The notes under the pieces were generated by a model. It saw only the letters and a list, made by a program, of their open reading frames with translations. It ran no database searches and was not told the origin of the DNA. A stretch of DNA of 64,000 bases. Origin: Parvibaculum sp040216885. Its GTDB lineage: Bacteria > Pseudomonadota > Alphaproteobacteria > Parvibaculales > Parvibaculaceae. Below, in pieces: positions 59,842 to 64,000 of the stretch (its first letter is position 1; the number at the start of each line of letters is the position of its first letter). A program made the translations under genes and the position numbers. The DNA lies in contig JAVJOG010000018.1 in NCBI GenBank assembly GCA_040216885.1, forward strand, positions 16,126-80,125. The letters run 5' to 3'.

Positions 59842-60813
59842 ATGAAATTTCCTGAGCCGCATTACGTCGACACCAACGGCATCAGGATGGCCGTCTACGA
59901 ACAGGGGCCGAAGAACGGCGTGGCTGTGGTGATGTGTCACGGCTTTCCGGAACTCGGCTATTCCTGGCGTCACCAGCTCCCCGCCGTCGCGGGCGCGGGC
60001 TTCCGCGCCATCGCGCCGGACCAGCGCGGCTATGGCAACACCGGCGGCCCGAAGGGACCGGACGCGGTGCCGCTCTACGACATCGCGCACCTGACGGACG
60101 ATCTGGCGGGAATGCTCGATGCGCTCGGCATCGACAAGGCGGTTTTCGCCGGACACGACTGGGGCGGCATGGTGACCTGGCAGATGGCGCTGCGCCACCC
60201 GGACCGCGTCGCCGGCGTCATCGGCGTCAACACGCCCTTTATTCCGCGCGGTCCCATCGACCCGATCGCCGGCATGCGCATGGTCTTCGGCGAGGACATG
60301 TACATCGTCTACTTCCAGAAATTCGGCATCGCTGAAAAGATTTTCGATGCCGATGCCGCACGCTCGATGCGCTTCTGGTACCGCAAGAGCGCGATGAAGC
60401 TCACCGATTTCGATGCCCTGCCCGCCGACCAGAAAAACCTGTCCTTCCTGAAGAGCTTCGACACCGACGAAAGCACCTGGCTCGGCACGCAACTGCTGAA
60501 CGCGGAAGAACTCGACTACTACACCAAGGCCTTCGAGAAATCGGGCTTCGAGGGCGGTATCAACTGGTACCGCAACTTCACGCGCAACTGGCAACTGACC
60601 GAAGGCCAGACCGAAAAGATCGACGTGCCCTGCCTGATGATTTCGGCCGCCGACGACATCGTGCTCCGGCCCGAAATGACGGCCGGCATGGAAAACCACA
60701 TCGCCGACCTCGAAAAGCACGTCATTGCCGATTGCGGCCACTGGACCCAGTCGGAAAAACCAGACGAGCTGAACGCGCTGATGACCGACTGGCTGAAACG
60801 CCGCTTCGGCTGA
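59842..60813 (+). CDS. Epoxide hydrolase (alpha/beta fold)
   Basis: A 323-residue alpha/beta hydrolase. The oxyanion motif is HGFPE, the nucleophile Asp is in GHDWGGMV, the acid Asp in ISAADDIVLRP and the His in DCGHWTQSEKP, an epoxide-hydrolase pattern. The cap domain (about residues 140-230) has Tyr residues that could open the ring. Following the oxidoreductase gene, the pair may form and open an epoxide. Confidence 0.92.
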   Translation: MKFPEPHYVDTNGIRMAVYEQGPKNGVAVVMCHGFPELGYSWRHQLPAVAGAGFRAIAPDQRGYGNTGGPKGPDAVPLYDIAHLTDDLAGMLDALGIDKAVFAGHDWGGMVTWQMALRHPDRVAGVIGVNTPFIPRGPIDPIAGMRMVFGEDMYIVYFQKFGIAEKIFDADAARSMRFWYRKSAMKLTDFDALPADQKNLSFLKSFDTDESTWLGTQLLNAEELDYYTKAFEKSGFEGGINWYRNFTRNWQLTEGQTEKIDVPCLMISAADDIVLRPEMTAGMENHIADLEKHVIADCGHWTQSEKPDELNALMTDWLKRRFG

Positions 60814-60853
60814 AGACGCTCGCGCCGATGTGACTTGCCGCCCGCCCCGAAAT

Positions 60854-60893
60854 GACCAGACTGACCAAATTGTAACATTTGGTCAGTCTGGTC
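60854..60893. promoter_or_regulatory. Long perfect palindrome with 17-bp arms
   Basis: GACCAGACTGACCAAAT, a 6-nt centre, and its exact reverse complement, ending 16 bp before the next start codon. No U-run follows, so operator function (TetR-like, with repeated GGTC units) is more likely than termination. Confidence 0.7.
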
Positions 60894-60909
60894 CGGGGGG
60901 AGCGTCGGC

Positions 60910-61287
60910 ATGGAATGGACGGAGCGCCTGCTCGCGGACCCCGCCCTGCCGCGCGCCTTTCTCGGTTGGCTGATCTTCGTCAATTCGCTGGCGGTGTTCT
61001 TTTTCTTTCGCCATTTCGCGGCCCGCGCCGTGCTGGCGGTCTGGCTGGCCAACCTGGCGCTGGTCGCCGCGGCGCTCGGCGGCGGTATGGCGGCGCTCAG
61101 CCATGCGCTGTTCTGGACGCCGCTGCTCGTCTGGCTCGTCTGGCGTAACCCGCAGTTCCGCCCGGGATCGCCACTTGGATTGTGGCTGGTCGCGGTCTTC
61201 GCCTCGAATCTTGTCGGCCTTGCGGCTTCCTATGCCGTGCTTCTGGCCGGCCACGGAAACGGCGCCGCAATGCTCGCCGGGCTCTGA
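60910..61287 (+). CDS. Small inner-membrane protein, unknown function
   Basis: A 125-residue protein with four membrane segments (about residues 17-35, 40-60, 65-80 and 92-113). No family recognised. The promoter region holds the long palindrome, so expression is likely regulated by a repressor. The SnoaL-like gene follows after 46 bp. Confidence 0.78.
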   Translation: MEWTERLLADPALPRAFLGWLIFVNSLAVFFFFRHFAARAVLAVWLANLALVAAALGGGMAALSHALFWTPLLVWLVWRNPQFRPGSPLGLWLVAVFASNLVGLAASYAVLLAGHGNGAAMLAGL

Positions 61288-61333
61288 AAGCCTGCTAGAC
61301 TGGACGCCCGGCCACAATCCCCCGGCAACCTCC

Positions 61334-61744
61334 ATGTCCATCGACCGCGATCGCGCCGCCCTGCTTTTCGCCAACGAGACCTTTTACCGCGCCTTTGCCG
61401 GGCGCGACGTGACGCTGATGGGCGCGCTCTGGGCCGATGTCGAGCAGGTGACCTGCCTGCATCCGGGCTGGCCGCCGGTCGAAGGGCGCGACGCGGTGCT
61501 GCAAAGCTGGCATGCGATCCTGACCGGTCCGGCGAGCCCCAACATCGAATGTCTGCAGGCGCGCGCCAACCTTCACGGCGACACGGGCATCGTCATTTGC
61601 TACGAGCGCATCGGCCCGGACTACCTGCTGGCGACCAACATTTTCATCCGCAGCGGCGACGGCTGGCTGATCGTCCATCACCAGTCGGGCACAGCGCCGG
61701 ACCCCGACGAGGAGACCGCGACGCCCCGGCGACGCCTGAACTGA
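61334..61744 (+). CDS. SnoaL-like / nuclear transport factor 2-fold protein
   Basis: A 136-residue cone-fold protein. It has ANETFYRAFAGRDVTLMGALWAD, CLHPGWPPVEGRDAVLQSWHAIL and DGWLIVHHQSGTAPD, as in the SnoaL-like/DUF4440 proteins. These may be ketosteroid-isomerase-like enzymes or structural domains; function here unknown. Confidence 0.88.
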   Translation: MSIDRDRAALLFANETFYRAFAGRDVTLMGALWADVEQVTCLHPGWPPVEGRDAVLQSWHAILTGPASPNIECLQARANLHGDTGIVICYERIGPDYLLATNIFIRSGDGWLIVHHQSGTAPDPDEETATPRRRLN

Positions 61745-61849
61745 GACCTGAATCGAGGCCCGGAGAGCCCTCGCTGACATTCTTGTTAGTGGGTTGTTGC
61801 CTTGGCCCTATGCCGTTATGATCCGCCGCGCTTTAATGCGGCGCAATAT

Positions 61850-61861
61850 GGGGTATACCCC
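61850..61861. promoter_or_regulatory. 12-bp palindrome GGGGTATACCCC
   Basis: A perfect palindrome 58 bp upstream of the glycosyltransferase start. May be an operator; similar G-tract/C-tract palindromes are bound by metal-responsive repressors, but no regulator is adjacent. Low certainty. Confidence 0.35.
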
Positions 61862-61919
61862 TCCGGCCCATCCGGACGCCGCCTCCGGCGCGCATCAAAT
61901 AGAGACCGAGGAAATCTGT

Positions 61920-63278
61920 ATGTCGCAGGCGCTGGAGCGCAATGAGACGGATGACGCGCTGGCCGGGCCTGCGAAAAAATCCACCGCCGAGACGCCGAAG
62001 CTCGCCGCGATTTCCGGCGACCGGCCGCTGCGCATCCTGCTGCCGAGCTACCGCTCGAACCCGACGACGGGCGGCCAGGGCGTCTATATGCGCCACATCG
62101 CCAAGGCGCTGGCCGAACTCGGCCATCAGGTCGACGTCATTTCCGGACCACCTTATCCCGAAATCGATCCGCGCGTGAGGCTGATCAAGCTGCCCTCACT
62201 CGACCTCTATGCCAATCCGCATCCGATCAAGTCCATCCGGCCCTGGATGTTTGCCTCGCCCATCGACCTCTTCGAATGGTGGAGCCACGCGACGGGCGGC
62301 TTCTCGGAGCCCTACACGTTCGGCGAGCGTATGGCGCGCTATGTACGTGGCACCGTTGCCGACTACGACGTCTGTCACGACAACCAGACGCTTTGCTGGG
62401 GCTTGCTTAAAATCCGCGACATGGGCCTGCCGACCGTCGGCACTATCCACCATCCGATCACGATGGACCGGCGCATCGACATCGAACATGCGCGTACCCT
62501 GCAACTGAAGCTGCTGAAACGCCGCTGGTATTCCTTCCTCAACATGCAGATCAAGGTCGCGCGCCGGCTCGACCCGCTAATCGTCGTGTCGGAAAGCACG
62601 CGCCGCGACGTCGCGCGCGAATTCGGCGTCGACATTTCGAAGACGCGTCTGGTGCTGCACGGCATCGACCACATCCAGTTCCGCCCGATGCCGGAGGTGA
62701 AGCGCCGCGACGACCTGATCGTCGCCTGCGCCAGCGCCGACGTGCCGCTGAAGGGGCTGATCTACCTGATCCGCGCCTATGCCGAGCTGCTGAAGACGCG
62801 GCCGAACCTGAAACTCCGCGTCATCGGCCGCCTGCGCGAAGGCAATACATCGCATGAGCTGCGCGCACTCGGCATCATGGACAAGGTGGAGTTCGTCGGC
62901 GGCGTCAGCGACGACGACATCACGCGAATCTACAACGAGGCGACGATCGCGGTCTCGCCCTCCGTCTATGAAGGCTTCGGCTTCCCGGCGGGAGAGGCCA
63001 TGTCCTGCGGAACGCCGGTGATCGCGACAGACGGCGGCTCGTTGCCCGAAGTCGTCGGTGACGCCGGCATCGTCGTGCCGCATTCCAATCCGCCGGCGCT
63101 GGCGCGCGCCATCGCCGCCATGCTCGACGACCCTGAAATGCGCGCACGCTACGGCGAGGCCGGGCGCGAACGCATCCTCGCCAAATTCAAATGGGAACGT
63201 GCGGCGCGCGAATGCGTCGAGATTTACAGGCAGACAATCGCAGATGCAGACAATCGACTTGAACGTGCTCGGGCTTAG
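61920..63278 (+). CDS. Glycosyltransferase family 4 protein
   Basis: A 452-residue GT-B enzyme. The N-domain begins LRILLPSYRSNPTTGGQGVYMRHIAKALAELGHQVDVISG; the donor-binding E-x7-E is EGFGFPAGEAMSCGTPVIAT; IVVSESTRRDVAREFG is the linker. The start at 61920 has GAGGAAA before it; an upstream extension of 42 residues in frame has no family similarity. A GGGGTATACCCC palindrome at 61850-61861 lies in the leader. Its end overlaps the next gene by 35 bp. Confidence 0.92.
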   Translation: MSQALERNETDDALAGPAKKSTAETPKLAAISGDRPLRILLPSYRSNPTTGGQGVYMRHIAKALAELGHQVDVISGPPYPEIDPRVRLIKLPSLDLYANPHPIKSIRPWMFASPIDLFEWWSHATGGFSEPYTFGERMARYVRGTVADYDVCHDNQTLCWGLLKIRDMGLPTVGTIHHPITMDRRIDIEHARTLQLKLLKRRWYSFLNMQIKVARRLDPLIVVSESTRRDVAREFGVDISKTRLVLHGIDHIQFRPMPEVKRRDDLIVACASADVPLKGLIYLIRAYAELLKTRPNLKLRVIGRLREGNTSHELRALGIMDKVEFVGGVSDDDITRIYNEATIAVSPSVYEGFGFPAGEAMSCGTPVIATDGGSLPEVVGDAGIVVPHSNPPALARAIAAMLDDPEMRARYGEAGRERILAKFKWERAARECVEIYRQTIADADNRLERARA

Positions 63279-63960
63279 GGACGGCCAGCGCGCGCTTGAC
63301 CTCGGTTGCGGCGCAGGCCGGCATGTCCATGCCATGTACTACCACTCGCAATGCCATGTGGTCGGGCTCGACCTCGGCTTCGAGGACGTGCGCAATACAC
63401 GCAACGGCTTCGGTTCGTGCCCCGACATGGACCCGGATACCAAGCGCGCCTTCTCGCTGACCGTCGGCAATGCGTTGTCGCTGCCCTTTCCGGACGCCAG
63501 TTTCGACAAGGTAATCTGCTCGGAAGTGCTGGAGCACATTCCGGACTACGAACAGGCCGTCGCTGAAATCGACCGCATCCTGAAGCCGGGCGGCACGCTC
63601 GCCGTCAGCGTACCGCGCTACTGGCCGGAGTGGGTCTGCTGGGCGCTGTCCGACGACTATCACAACGAACCGGGCGGCCATGTCCGTATCTTCCGCGAAA
63701 GCCAGCTCAAGGGCTCCGTTCAGCGCCGTGGTCTCTCTTTCTTCCACCGGCATTTCGCGCACGGGCTTCATTCGCCATACTGGTGGCTGAAATGCGCCGT
63801 CGGCGTGAAACGCGAGGATGTGAAGATCGTCAATCTCTACAAGCGTTTTCTCGAGTGGGACATCCTGCAACGTCCGTGGCTCACGCGGACGCTGGAGAAG
63901 ATCGCCGGTCCTCTGATGGGCAAGAGCGTCGTTCTCTATTTCACCAAGGGAGCGGCGTGA
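63244..63960 (+). CDS. Class I SAM-dependent methyltransferase
   Basis: A 238-residue methyltransferase. Motif I ALDLGCGAGRHVHAMYY (residues 18-34), VVGLDLGFEDV, VICSEVLEHIPDYEQAVAEI and RILKPGGTLAVSVPRYWPEW are all present. The start overlaps the glycosyltransferase end by 35 bp, so the pair is likely made together, perhaps to modify one glycolipid or natural product. Confidence 0.9.
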   Translation: MQTIDLNVLGLRDGQRALDLGCGAGRHVHAMYYHSQCHVVGLDLGFEDVRNTRNGFGSCPDMDPDTKRAFSLTVGNALSLPFPDASFDKVICSEVLEHIPDYEQAVAEIDRILKPGGTLAVSVPRYWPEWVCWALSDDYHNEPGGHVRIFRESQLKGSVQRRGLSFFHRHFAHGLHSPYWWLKCAVGVKREDVKIVNLYKRFLEWDILQRPWLTRTLEKIAGPLMGKSVVLYFTKGAA

Positions 63961-63964
63961 GCGG

Positions 63965-64000
63965 ATGGTGCATCTGACCTGGGGCGACCGGCTCCCGGAG
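63965..64000 (+). CDS. Start of a gene running off the right edge
   Basis: ATG at 63965 opens a frame reading MVHLTWGDRLPE, 4 bp after the methyltransferase stop. Only 12 codons are visible, so the product cannot be named. Likely the third gene of the glycosyltransferase-methyltransferase unit. Confidence 0.45.
   Translation, partial: MVHLTWGDRLPE

Overview
The window looks like the chromosome of a GC-rich, free-living, motile alphaproteobacterium. The flagellar genes are the alphaproteobacterial set (FliX, FlbT, FlaF, a CheL-type rod-binding protein, a DUF6468 protein and a MotE-like protein). The SOS boxes are of the alphaproteobacterial GTTC-N7-GTTC type, and the imuA/imuB/dnaE2 mutagenesis genes are present. 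A Parvibaculum-like or related hyphomicrobial lineage would fit, but that is a guess from gene content, not a placement.

Region 1 (1-19.9 kb) is a flagellar regulon. Leftward: fliL-fliM-DUF6468-motE-like. Rightward: flgF-flgG-flgA-flgH. Then dksA and fliX (leftward), flgI-flgJ/cheL-flbY-like (rightward), a TPR/glycosyltransferase-like gene, two flagellins, flbT-flaF, and leftward flgE, flgK and flgL. Four transcription units (flgF, flgI, first flagellin, flgE) have the same promoter layout: a sigma-54 element with exact GG-N10-GC spacing, an IHF-consensus site 15-17 bp upstream of it, and one or two GGCAG-N4-TGCC palindromes (FlbD/ftr-like) 50-105 bp upstream. The second flagellin lacks this layout and is insulated by a strong terminator.

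Region 2 (20-34 kb): a MoxR ATPase and its VWA partner, separated by a methyltransferase remnant, a structured non-coding block and an LprI-like gene; an HlyD/permease/ATPase ABC exporter; and SOS mutagenesis genes in which imuA is split from imuB-dnaE2 by two tandem paralogous small lipoproteins, each half keeping its own LexA box.

Region 3 (33.5-46.4 kb): a sulfotransferase-like protein, a methyltransferase, two 2Fe-2S ferredoxins, a ferredoxin-NADP reductase, chorismate mutase, a divergent GST/TetR pair, a phosphonate monoester hydrolase/sulfatase, an FAD oxidoreductase, an Hpt phosphotransfer protein and a large coiled-coil membrane protein. A 499-bp non-coding stretch at 41.5-42.0 kb holds four TTATCCCCG boxes around three 11-bp-period iterons, the most origin-like structure in the window. 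Two nested inverted-repeat elements lie at 43.1-43.4 and 46.45-46.63 kb.

Region 4 (46.7-64 kb): an Mla-type lipid ABC transporter (STAS-MlaE, MlaF, MlaD, PqiC-like lipoprotein), a c-type cytochrome, a CHASE2 protein with a degenerate class III cyclase domain, a dipeptide epimerase, an MDR oxidoreductase, a TauD-type dioxygenase, an MFS transporter, a DUF423 protein, an FAD oxidoreductase plus epoxide hydrolase behind a perfect TetR-type palindrome, a small membrane protein and SnoaL-like protein behind a perfect 17-bp-arm palindrome, and a GT4 glycosyltransferase/methyltransferase pair at the right edge. No tRNA, rRNA, CRISPR array, intact transposase or prophage gene was recognised.
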